Below, piece after piece: positions 1-5,112 of a DNA stretch of 6,604 nucleotides. The DNA comes from CAVZLD01 sp964522605. Its GTDB lineage: Bacteria; Planctomycetota; Planctomycetia; Pirellulales; Pirellulaceae. The translations under genes and the position numbers were made by a program. Every line of letters starts with the position of its first letter. Position 1 is the stretch's first letter. The notes below the pieces were generated by a model, which was not told where the DNA came from, did no database searches, and saw nothing but the letters and a program-made list of their open reading frames with translations. Location of the stretch: contig CAZFWV010000374.1 of NCBI GenBank assembly GCA_964522605.1, positions 1-6,604 on the forward strand, in the 5' to 3' direction.

Positions 1-41
1 ATTGCCTGCCAGAACTTCCCATGTTTCCGAGTCGAAGACAT
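1..41 (-). CDS. possible N-terminus of a minus-strand gene cut by the window edge
   Basis: An ATG at 41-39 on the minus strand opens a frame that stays open to the window edge and reads MSSTRKHGKFWQA. It starts 67 bases downstream of the stop of the lipoprotein gene, on the same strand, so it could be the next gene. The basic start followed by FWQ faintly resembles the N-terminus of the small helix-turn-helix proteins that accompany IS66-type transposases, but 13 residues cannot establish a family. No good ribosome binding site is seen; a GGAGG-like stretch lies about 20 bases upstream, too far to be convincing. It could equally be chance. Confidence 0.22.
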   Translation of the reverse strand, partial: MSSTRKHGKFWQA

Positions 42-108
42 TTTCAACAGGCCAGCCTCGCCCTCCCGTATCTGCAATGCGCGAAGGACCCACCACGGCG
101 CCGATGGC

Positions 109-1209
109 TCAGAGCGAATACGCTCGCGATCCGAAGACCCGCTCGCGATAAAGGACCATGCCGTGGGCCGCGTGGTACAAGGCGCCGCACTCCAGTGCGA
201 CACTTTCCGTCTGGCGAAACAGCTGACACAAGTAGTCGGCAGCCCGCGCGACCCAGGGTGCCTTCAGATCCTCCGGTGGCATGGCGATGGCGAGAAACTC
301 CAGGATATGGCCCGTTGTACTCAGGTTCATCGCCAGGTCCGCCGACTGACCGGGGCGTTCGAAGTAGTGGGCAGAAAACGAACCATCCGGATTCTGGAGC
401 AACCGCGCCGTCTCGATCGCCTGTTCCATACGCTGCTCGACGTCCTGCCAGATGCCGGTGACCGAGCCGCCGTTGGCCCGATGCCGCTCGAGCGCCATCG
501 CCATTCCGATCAGCCGGTGCGTGCCGCCGCAGGCGCTTTGGTCCAAATCCTGCCCCAGTTCGGCCTCGACCAATCGTTCGATACTCCATGTTTGACCGTC
601 ACGCGCCGTCCAACTGGCCGTGGTCGGCAGGTATTTCGTCAGCCCGATCAGCGTCCAGCTCCATTCCTGATCCAGATTCCGCGGAACGTCCCGCTGCACT
701 TGGCGAATCAGGTCTTCCATCGTGTACTGTTGATCTTCAACCTGAATCACCTGGTCCAACGGCAGATTCGCCTGGGCCAGGATCGCGAGCCATTGATCGG
801 GATGACCTTGCCCGCGTTTTGTTCCGGCCTGCAGCAGCGCCCGCAAACCGCGCCGACCGGTCGCGGCATCAAGCACATCGCCCGGTTCAAAGGCCCATCC
901 GTCGATCGTGCCGCCCGCCAATGCGTACTCCAGTGCGGATTGTGTGGGGCCGTCGATTCCCACTTGGACCGGGAAGACCTGCTGGTACGCCAACACCCCA
1001 TGCAGGATCTGCCAGGCACCGTGATCGACCGTGTTGAGGCGACGCTGGCGGAGAGTGAAGTCGAGTACGCCGTCGAGATCGGCACGGAGCATCGCCGGAT
1101 CGGGCGGGGTGATCGGCAGGGTTTCGGCCGGCGGGACGACGCGCGTGCAGCCCCATCCCGCGAGTGTGATGATCCCGAGGATGACGAGTCGGGAAAATGT
1201 CGGAAGCAT
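109..1209 (-). CDS. predicted secreted lipoprotein with alpha/alpha-toroid-like helical repeats, function unknown
   Basis: This encodes 366 residues. The N-terminus (MLPTFSRLVILGIITLAGWGC) is a typical export signal: one Arg, a hydrophobic stretch at residues 8-18, then Cys21. The residues before the Cys (G-W-G-C) are a degenerate lipobox, so lipid attachment is likely but not certain. A Pro-rich linker (26-38) follows. The rest is helical with recurring inner-helix signatures: DHGAWQILHG (62-71), CGGTHRLIGM (227-236), QNPDGSF (272-278), STTGHILEFLAIAM (297-310) and LYHAAHGMVLY (344-354). QNPDGSF and the repeated Gly/Thr-His helix starts recall the alpha/alpha-barrel of terpene cyclases, prenyltransferases and related proteins, but no catalytic signature (such as DXDD) is visible. 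The start at 1209 was chosen because the signal peptide follows directly. The frame stays open upstream to 1458, but that part is Arg-rich and not protein-like. There is no clear Shine-Dalgarno sequence. From memory, planctomycete homologues sometimes carry an odd automated name (ADP-ribosylation factor GTPase-activating protein), which nothing here supports. It probably acts in the periplasm or at a membrane surface. Confidence 0.82.
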   Translation of the reverse strand: MLPTFSRLVILGIITLAGWGCTRVVPPAETLPITPPDPAMLRADLDGVLDFTLRQRRLNTVDHGAWQILHGVLAYQQVFPVQVGIDGPTQSALEYALAGGTIDGWAFEPGDVLDAATGRRGLRALLQAGTKRGQGHPDQWLAILAQANLPLDQVIQVEDQQYTMEDLIRQVQRDVPRNLDQEWSWTLIGLTKYLPTTASWTARDGQTWSIERLVEAELGQDLDQSACGGTHRLIGMAMALERHRANGGSVTGIWQDVEQRMEQAIETARLLQNPDGSFSAHYFERPGQSADLAMNLSTTGHILEFLAIAMPPEDLKAPWVARAADYLCQLFRQTESVALECGALYHAAHGMVLYRERVFGSRAYSL

Positions 1210-1272
1210 AGCGGTCGACTTTCGTGAAAACTTGATGGCCAGACGGTGAAACCTCGGGGAGCGGTTCGCGTC

Positions 1273-1296
1273 GGACCCACGCGGGCGGTGGGCTCC
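1273..1296. repeat. short hairpin in the lipoprotein leader region
   Basis: CCCAC (1276-1280) pairs with GTGGG (1288-1292) around the loop GCGGGCG. The stem extends outward by GGA/TCC after a single bulged C at 1293, giving 8 pairs in all. It lies 64-87 bases upstream of the lipoprotein start codon, so it could be a leader-RNA structure or an operator. Short GC-rich hairpins also arise by chance in DNA of this composition. Confidence 0.3.
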
Positions 1297-1409
1297 ATTC
1301 CCATTGCACACGCGCCGGACCCTCGATTTTGTCAGGCGGCGCGGACTTCGTTCCGATCTTGGCTTGCCGCGTCGGCACTGCTTTACAAAAATATCTTGGG
1401 ATACGGACT

Positions 1410-1428
1410 CCCGACCGATGTAGTCGGG
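1410..1428. repeat. short inverted repeat CCCGAC-7-GTCGGG, possible operator
   Basis: CCCGAC (1410-1415) and GTCGGG (1423-1428) form a perfect 6-bp inverted repeat around CGATGTA. It sits between the two divergent genes, about 105 bases before the peptidase start. AGTCGGG occurs again at about 1461-1467. The layout would fit a dimeric repressor site or a leader hairpin, but nothing decides between these and chance. Confidence 0.25.
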
Positions 1429-1520
1429 GAATCGTCTGTTGACTATTCTGATCGACAACCAGTCGGGCGCGAAGGGAAGCCGGATCCGACCGACGGAAGC
1501 CGGTCAAAGAACTGCTGCTT

Positions 1521-1525
1521 GAGGA
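1521..1525 (+). promoter_or_regulatory. ribosome binding site of the metallopeptidase gene
   Basis: GAGGA lies 7 bases before the ATG at 1533. This is a good Shine-Dalgarno match at normal spacing and fixes the peptidase start. It contrasts with the lipoprotein gene, which has no such motif. Confidence 0.7.
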
Positions 1526-1532
1526 TCGAAGA

Positions 1533-2210
1533 ATGATTTTTTGGGACCCGATGTATCTCGTTTTTCTTGCTCCCGGCTTTCTGCTGGCCCTCTGGGCCCA
1601 GGCTCGGGTGAAATGGGCCTATAGCGCGGCGAGCCGTGTGGCGGCCCACCTCAGCGGTGCCGCGGCCGCCCGCTACATCCTCGATTCGGCAGGTTTGACG
1701 GATGTCGATATCGAGTTGACTCCGGGCAGGCTGAGCGATCATTACGATCCACGAAGCAACGTGCTGCGGCTGAGCCAAGAAGTCTATCACGGCCGCAATC
1801 AGGCGGCGGTGGGGATTGCGGCACACGAAGCCGGCCACGCGATTCAGAAAGCACGACACTACGCTCCGCTGGTGATCCGCAATGCGGCGGTTCCGCTTGC
1901 CGGATTCGGCAGCAATACCTCGTTTTTCTTTCTGATCCTGGGAGTCCTCTTCAGCTTTCAGCCGCTGATTACCGTAGGGATCGCCCTGTTTGCCGCGGTC
2001 GTCTTCTTCCAGGTCGTCAATCTGCCCGTGGAATTCGACGCCAGCGCACGTGCCAAGGCCCAACTGGTCGAGTTGGGAATTGTTCCCCCCGCCGAAATGC
2101 AGTACGTCAATCGGGTGCTGAACGCGGCGGCAATGACCTACGTAGCGGCGACCCTGCAAGCGGTCCTGACCCTGCTGTACTACTTGATGCGATTCTCGGA
2201 TCGCGACTGA
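1533..2210 (+). CDS. YugP-type membrane zinc metallopeptidase (Zn_peptidase_2 family)
   Basis: This encodes 225 residues, the usual length for the YugP-like neutral zinc metallopeptidase family of integral membrane proteins. The zinc-binding motif HEAGH is at 98-102, within GIAAHEAGHAIQ; the two His residues bind zinc and Glu99 would be the general base. A family-typical LPVEFDAS segment (164-171) probably gives the third ligand, Glu167. The upstream block LSDHYDPRSNVLRLS (67-81) is also characteristic. Hydrophobic segments at about 6-22, 130-146, 147-163 and 197-218 suggest an N-terminal anchor, a central hairpin and a C-terminal helix, with the active site near the membrane. The physiological substrate of this family is poorly known; a membrane protein quality-control role would be inference. 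A good ribosome binding site precedes it. The FAD oxidoreductase gene follows 51 bases after the stop on the same strand, so they may be co-transcribed. Confidence 0.93.
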   Translation: MIFWDPMYLVFLAPGFLLALWAQARVKWAYSAASRVAAHLSGAAAARYILDSAGLTDVDIELTPGRLSDHYDPRSNVLRLSQEVYHGRNQAAVGIAAHEAGHAIQKARHYAPLVIRNAAVPLAGFGSNTSFFFLILGVLFSFQPLITVGIALFAAVVFFQVVNLPVEFDASARAKAQLVELGIVPPAEMQYVNRVLNAAAMTYVAATLQAVLTLLYYLMRFSDRD

Positions 2211-2261
2211 TCGCCTCGCACCTGGAGATTGCTGCCGGGTTCGGCAAGAAGGGTGGGGCGA

Positions 2262-3515
2262 ATGGCCGAGTGCGACGCGGTGATCATTGGCGGTGGCTTG
2301 GCGGGACTTTGCTGCGCCCTTCGCCTCCAAGCCGCCGGACGTTCCTATCAGATTCTCGAGGCGTCGGACCGCGTCGGCGGACGCGTCCGAACCGACTCGG
2401 TCGAGGGGTTTCAACTCGATCGAGGTTTCCAGGTCTTGCTGACCGCCTACCCGGAAGCCCGTCGGCTGCTCGACTACCCGCGGCTGCGGCTGGGCCGATT
2501 CGAACCGGGTGCCTTGATTCGCTGGAACGGGAAATTCCATCGGTTCGTCGATCCCTGGCGCCGTCCCCGACATGGGATCGCCACTCTTTTGTCTCCCGCG
2601 GCGACCTTCGCCGATAAGTGGCGGGTCCGGCGTCTGCGGAATCACCTGAGCCGACTTTCGCCCGAAGAACTCGCGAAGCGTCCGGCTCGGCCGACGATTG
2701 ACTTACTGCGTGACACCGGCTTTAGCCCCGCCATTACGGAACGTTTTTTTCGCCCCTTCCTTGGCGGGATCTTTCTGGATCGAGCGCTGGAGACTTCCAG
2801 CCACATGTTCGACTTCGTCTTCCGCATGTTCGCCGAAGGCGATGCGGCTCTTCCCGCCGACGGAATGGAATCCATTCCCCGTCAATTGTTGCAGCAACTG
2901 CCGCCTGGAGCCGTCCAGACGGAAGCGCGCGTCCAACGGATCGAAGAAGCGACCGCTTATTGTGCAGATGGACGATCGGTCGAGGCACTGACGGTCGTCG
3001 TAGCGACGGAAGGTCCCACCGCGGCCACGTTGATCCACGAACCCCTCAACACGCAATCGAGAAGTGTAGTATGCCACTATTATGTCGCCGATCGATCTCC
3101 CCTCGTCGAGCCGATTCTGGTTCTCAATGGAGAAGGCCAAGGACCGATCAACAACCTTTGTGTGCCGTCTGACGTGACGCCGCGTTACGCCCCGCCGGGC
3201 CGATCGTTAGTCTCCGTCTCCGTTGTGGCCGACGACGCGATTCCCGAAAGCGATGTGAGATCGCAGCTACGTGAGTGGTATGGTCACGCGGCCAAGGACT
3301 GGTCCCATCTTCGAAGTTACGCCATTCCGTATGCCTTGCCCGCAGTCGTTCCCGGGTCCCATACTCCGCTCCAGCAAACGGTCACGACCTCGCGTCCGCA
3401 AATCTTTGTCTGTGGGGATCACCGGGATACGGCTTCCATTCAAGGCGCCATGGTATCCGGTCGTTGTGCCGCCGAAGCCGTGATTGCAGCGCTGAACTCC
3501 CCGGCGTCCACCTGA
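2262..3515 (+). CDS. FAD-dependent oxidoreductase, amine oxidase / protoporphyrinogen oxidase / phytoene desaturase-like
   Basis: This encodes 417 residues from the ATG at 2262. The N-terminus carries a dinucleotide-binding fold: VIIGGGLAG (7-15, GxGxxG), the acidic end of beta-2 at Glu33 (ILEASDRVGGRVRT), and the Arg-rich GGRVRT stretch typical of the flavin amine oxidase superfamily (PF01593 type). LDRGFQVLLTAYP (52-64) continues the FAD domain. LPADGMESIPRQL (197-209) matches the segment these enzymes use before the central strand region. The C-terminal FAD signature is IFVCGD (381-386) followed by SIQGAM (392-397). The substrate cannot be read from sequence; carotenoid-, porphyrin- or amine-oxidising activities are all possible, and there are no pathway neighbours to help. 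No signal peptide or membrane helix is evident. A TTG at 2229 would add 11 residues, but AAGGG (2249-2253) before the ATG and the compact Rossmann start favour 2262. It is probably co-transcribed with the upstream metallopeptidase. Confidence 0.9.
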   Translation: MAECDAVIIGGGLAGLCCALRLQAAGRSYQILEASDRVGGRVRTDSVEGFQLDRGFQVLLTAYPEARRLLDYPRLRLGRFEPGALIRWNGKFHRFVDPWRRPRHGIATLLSPAATFADKWRVRRLRNHLSRLSPEELAKRPARPTIDLLRDTGFSPAITERFFRPFLGGIFLDRALETSSHMFDFVFRMFAEGDAALPADGMESIPRQLLQQLPPGAVQTEARVQRIEEATAYCADGRSVEALTVVVATEGPTAATLIHEPLNTQSRSVVCHYYVADRSPLVEPILVLNGEGQGPINNLCVPSDVTPRYAPPGRSLVSVSVVADDAIPESDVRSQLREWYGHAAKDWSHLRSYAIPYALPAVVPGSHTPLQQTVTTSRPQIFVCGDHRDTASIQGAMVSGRCAAEAVIAALNSPAST

Positions 3516-3807
3516 ACCGTTCGCAGGAGGCGACGCACGAAAGCCGCTCGAGTGTTTTGGTACAGCGAAGAAGCTGTTTGGAAAATGGGGTGGCACTGGC
3601 TATGCCAGTTTCGTTTTTCGATGTAGCAACGGCACTGGCAGAGCCAGTGGCACACTCGGGAGCCCAGTTTTTCGTATTTTCCAAATAGACGTTTTGAGAA
3701 TTTGTGCTGCCTAATTCTTGTACAATGACCTTCCAGACCGTCGGCATAAATCGGCAACGACGGACTGCAACTCCGACATACCCCAATCCTAAGCAGTGTC
3801 ACAGCAC
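3516..3807. other. intergenic region carrying an inverted-repeat element
   Basis: This stretch follows the oxidoreductase stop and holds no convincing gene. A weak hairpin, ACAGC (3562-3566) with GCTGT (3573-3577), sits just before the repeat element at 3574-3688. It is not followed by a T-run, so I do not call it a terminator. From 3690 to 3807 I see only a TACAAT box (3721-3726), inside the palindrome TTGTACAA, without a properly spaced -35 box. Confidence 0.5.
3574..3688. repeat. 115-bp inverted-repeat element with two nested palindromes (REP- or MITE-like)
   Basis: TTTGGAAAAT (3577-3586) is matched by its exact reverse complement ATTTTCCAAA (3676-3685). The match extends outward with one wobble to 13 positions per arm (3574-3586 and 3676-3688). 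Inside are two related palindromes: ACTGGC-TAT-GCCAGT (3595-3609) and CACTGGC-AGA-GCCAGTG (3633-3649). Each can fold alone, and since they are also near-complements of each other, the element can fold into one long imperfect hairpin. GTTTTTCG occurs twice inside. Non-coding, arm-bounded and self-complementary, it fits a non-autonomous mobile repeat or a REP/BIME-type element. No target-site duplication was identified. Confidence 0.7.
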
Positions 3808-3891
3808 TTAGAGGGCGGGAGCCGCGATTCGGGCGGGTGGCTGAGTCGCCGCATTCGCGCGGGCGATGGAGGCGATGTCGAGCAGATTCAA
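3808..3891 (-). CDS. possible C-terminal fragment of a minus-strand gene entering the assembly gap
   Basis: From the gap edge at 3891 the minus strand reads 27 sense codons ending in TAA at 3810-3808. The translation starts LNLLDIASIARANAATQP and ends IAAPAL. About three quarters of third codon positions are G or C, in line with real genes here, and an Ala/Pro-rich tail is plausible for a C-terminus. The fragment is too short to assign a family. It could be the end of the membrane protein on the other side of the gap or of a separate gene. The frames differ across the 100 Ns, but that means little because the N run is probably a placeholder. Confidence 0.35.
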   Translation of the reverse strand: MNLLDIASIARANAATQPPARIAAPAL

Positions 3892-3991
3892 NNNNNNNNN
3901 NNNNNNNNNNNNNNNNNNNNNNNNNNNNNNNNNNNNNNNNNNNNNNNNNNNNNNNNNNNNNNNNNNNNNNNNNNNNNNNNNNNNNNNNNNN
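3892..3991. other. assembly gap of exactly 100 Ns
   Basis: The 100 consecutive Ns are the conventional placeholder for a scaffold gap of unknown length. The gap truncates the minus-strand membrane protein gene at 3992. Any open frame running through it is not evidence of a continuous gene. The palindromic repeats nearby may have contributed to the assembly break. Confidence 0.98.
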
Positions 3992-4369
3992 GAAGGGAAT
4001 CCACCAAATGAAGTCGTTCGTTACGATCGTCGCCCCGAAACGCCACGGTAAATCACCCGAGAGTGCGGCCCCGACGAAACCGAGCGGTCCGAGAATTTTT
4101 CCAAGTAGTCCCACGAACACGATCGGCCAGTGACGAAGGGGGGCGGTGGAGGCGATCCAGTACCCAACGCCGTAGACGCCGACGATCATCCCCACACACT
4201 GCCAGATCTGCGGGTAACGTGGCAGTTCCATCCCAGCCCACTGGAACAGCCATTCCGGCGCGACAATCACAGCGGCCCCCCACAGCAGATTGTAAACCGC
4301 CGCGGCGAGCAGCGCGGTTCGCATCCAATCGGCTCCGCGTTCCCCGTTGTTCGCCCTGTTTTGATTCAT
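3992..4369 (-). CDS. small conserved integral membrane protein, 3'-truncated by the gap
   Basis: 126 codons are visible, ending at the gap. The ATG at 4369 is supported by a good ribosome binding site 6 bases upstream. After a short polar N-terminus (1-16) come hydrophobic segments at about 17-38, 56-74 and 81-103, with a fourth probably starting at about 113 (ATIVTNDFIWWIPF). Recognisable stretches are YNLLWGAAVIVAPEWLFQWAG (first helix and loop), IWQCVGMIVGVYGVGYWIA and HWPIVFVGLLGKILGPLGF. I recognise the general pattern of a four-helix membrane protein of about 130-140 residues found in planctomycetes and other bacteria. From memory these are sometimes labelled alkyl hydroperoxide reductase, although nothing in the sequence supports peroxidase chemistry. 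Function unknown. If the family length holds, only 10-20 residues are missing. Confidence 0.8.
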
Positions 4370-4375
4370 TCCGAA

Positions 4376-4382
4376 CCACCTC
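4376..4382 (-). promoter_or_regulatory. ribosome binding site of the membrane protein gene
   Basis: On the minus strand, GAGGTGG lies 6 bases before the ATG at 4369. This is a strong match to the anti-Shine-Dalgarno consensus and decides the start codon. Confidence 0.7.
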
Positions 4383-4718
4383 TTCGCAGCCCGCTGACCG
4401 ACGAGTCAAACGAGAAAGTCGCGAGAAGATCTGTACACTGAAAAGTAAAGGAAGCGAGACAGCAGTTCGTCTGCCCCGATGAAGCTCCGAAGAGGCGACG
4501 CGTTGTCTCGAACAGACCTCCGTCGCGATGCTAGAACCGAATTTCCCTTTGGATTCTTCACAGGATTTTGCGAACGTTTTCGGTTTGAGCCTGCAGGCCA
4601 TTCTTTCGAGGTGGGGTTTGTTCACCCAGAAGGGGGGGTATTTGGCGTCCGAGGATCAGCGTTCCAGCCGCGTCCGATCAAGCACAACGCCACCGAACAG
4701 ACGTTCGCTTGCAATACG

Positions 4719-4744
4719 GCACGACCTCCGTGCGGACGTCGTGC
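4719..4744. repeat. 26-bp near-perfect palindrome
   Basis: GCACGAC (4719-4725) pairs with GTCGTGC (4738-4744). After one C/C mismatch (4726/4737), TCCG (4727-4730) faces CGGA (4733-4736). The arms therefore match at 11 of 12 positions around a two-base centre. AATTT follows at 4745-4749. It could be a dispersed palindromic repeat, a strong RNA hairpin or a protein-binding site. It is not followed by the T-run of a standard intrinsic terminator. Confidence 0.6.
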
Positions 4745-4858
4745 AATTTAGGAGTGTTGGTTTTGCAGGCGTTTATGGACCGGATTAACTTTCCCTCTGG
4801 AGGCCGTGCAGGGCATGAAGTGTTGGGTTTTCGGGAGTCACCGAGCAGGATTTGTAGC

Positions 4859-5005
4859 GATTCGTTTAACCCGCAGCCGTCAGGCGAGGTCCGTTGAACC
4901 GCAGCTTCACGCCGCGCGATGGAGCCGCTTGCTTCCGGAGGTTTCGGCCAGAGACAACCGGATCCAGAGGCCGACCTCGCCTGACGGCTGCGGGTTAAAC
5001 GAATC
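4859..5005. repeat. 147-bp element bounded by 33-bp perfect inverted repeats (REP/MITE-like)
   Basis: The 33 bases at 4859-4891 are repeated exactly in reverse complement at 4973-5005. The left arm begins GATTCGTTTAACCCGCAG and ends GGCGAGGTC. Complementarity stops abruptly at both the outer and inner ends. The 81-bp centre has no gene but contains TCGGCC (4944-4949), complementary to GGCCGA (4969-4974). Each arm also holds a mini-hairpin, GCC-GTCA-GGC (4876-4885 in the left arm). Such arms resemble REP sequences mobilised by REP-associated tyrosine transposases (RAYTs), or a MITE. From memory, TTTAACCCGCAG-type repeats are abundant in planctomycete genomes. It ends about 107 bases before the aldehyde dehydrogenase start. 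Confidence 0.88.
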
Positions 5006-5112
5006 ACCACTGCGAGGGTACAGTAACGTCTTCCAAACGATCAACCTGTAAACTGCACGACCTCTGCTTGAGGGTCGGACGCGAACTGATTCAGAGGGAA
5101 GGTCCAAACAAC

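Larger units (their letters stand above)
1210..1532. promoter_or_regulatory. divergent intergenic region between the lipoprotein and metallopeptidase genes
   Basis: These 323 bases separate two divergent gene starts and must hold both promoters. No strong sigma-70 pair was found on either strand. The best plus-strand candidate is TTGGCT (1359-1364) with TACAAA (1384-1389), but the spacing is 19 and the match poor. An AT-rich patch (1381-1395) in otherwise GC-rich DNA may mark the promoter core. Two short hairpins, 1273-1296 and 1410-1428, are listed separately. No protein-like frame is seen. Confidence 0.45.
4370..5112. other. 743-bp intergenic region with palindromic repeats and no convincing gene
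   Basis: This region lies between divergent genes, the membrane protein (minus) and the aldehyde dehydrogenase (plus). Frames of 60-190 codons are open on both strands, but their translations are Arg-, Ser- and Cys-rich and show no domain. Besides the two repeats listed separately, there is a bipartite stem at 4495-4526 (GCGACG with CGTCGC, plus an inner GTCT/AGAC) and a run of seven G at 4632-4638. Both promoters must lie here, but no clear -35/-10 pair is visible. Confidence 0.55.

Noticed and set aside
163..1227. Long plus-strand open frame (354 codons) opposite the lipoprotein gene
   Set aside because: It is antisense to a protein with a signal peptide and coherent helical motifs. Its own translation shows no domain.
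1210..1458. Upstream in-frame extension of the lipoprotein gene to an ATG at 1458
   Set aside because: The extra 83 residues are Arg-rich and low in hydrophobic residues, and would bury the signal peptide inside the protein.
2229..2261. Alternative TTG start for the FAD oxidoreductase
   Set aside because: The ATG at 2262 has an AAGGG-type ribosome binding site and gives the compact N-terminus usual before a Rossmann GxGxxG motif.
1443..2645. 400-codon minus-strand open frame across the peptidase and oxidoreductase genes
   Set aside because: It overlaps two plus-strand genes with clear catalytic motifs. Its translation is rich in Gln, Arg and Gly and has no recognisable fold.
3562..3577. Hairpin ACAGC-GAAGAA-GCTGT as an intrinsic terminator
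   Set aside because: The 5-bp stem is weak, not GC-rich and lacks a following U-tract. It also overlaps the arm of the inverted-repeat element.
3694..3726. Possible promoter, TTGAGA (3694-3699) with TACAAT (3721-3726)
   Set aside because: The spacer is 21 bases, too long for sigma-70, and TTGTGC is too close at 13. No plus-strand gene follows before the gap.
3440..3891. Continuation of the membrane protein frame through the Ns to 3440
   Set aside because: The open frame depends on the N run. Left of the gap it reads through the palindromic repeat and into the antisense of the oxidoreductase end, giving Cys- and Arg-rich nonsense.
4053..4788. Several open frames of 86-190 codons on both strands in the repeat-rich gap
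   Set aside because: They overlap one another, the membrane protein gene or the palindromes. Their translations are Arg/Ser/Pro/Cys-rich without domains or good ribosome binding sites.
3574..5005. CRISPR array
   Set aside because: The repeats are palindromic pairs of different families. There are no regularly spaced direct repeats with unique spacers and no cas genes.
4995..5024. Possible aldehyde dehydrogenase promoter, TTAAAC (in the repeat arm) with TACAGT
   Set aside because: The 18-base spacing is acceptable, but the boxes match the consensus at only three and four of six positions.
5068..5112. Alternative TTG start for the aldehyde dehydrogenase
   Set aside because: The purine-rich AGGGAAGG segment fits better as the ribosome binding site for the ATG at 5113. 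The 15 added residues show no family feature.
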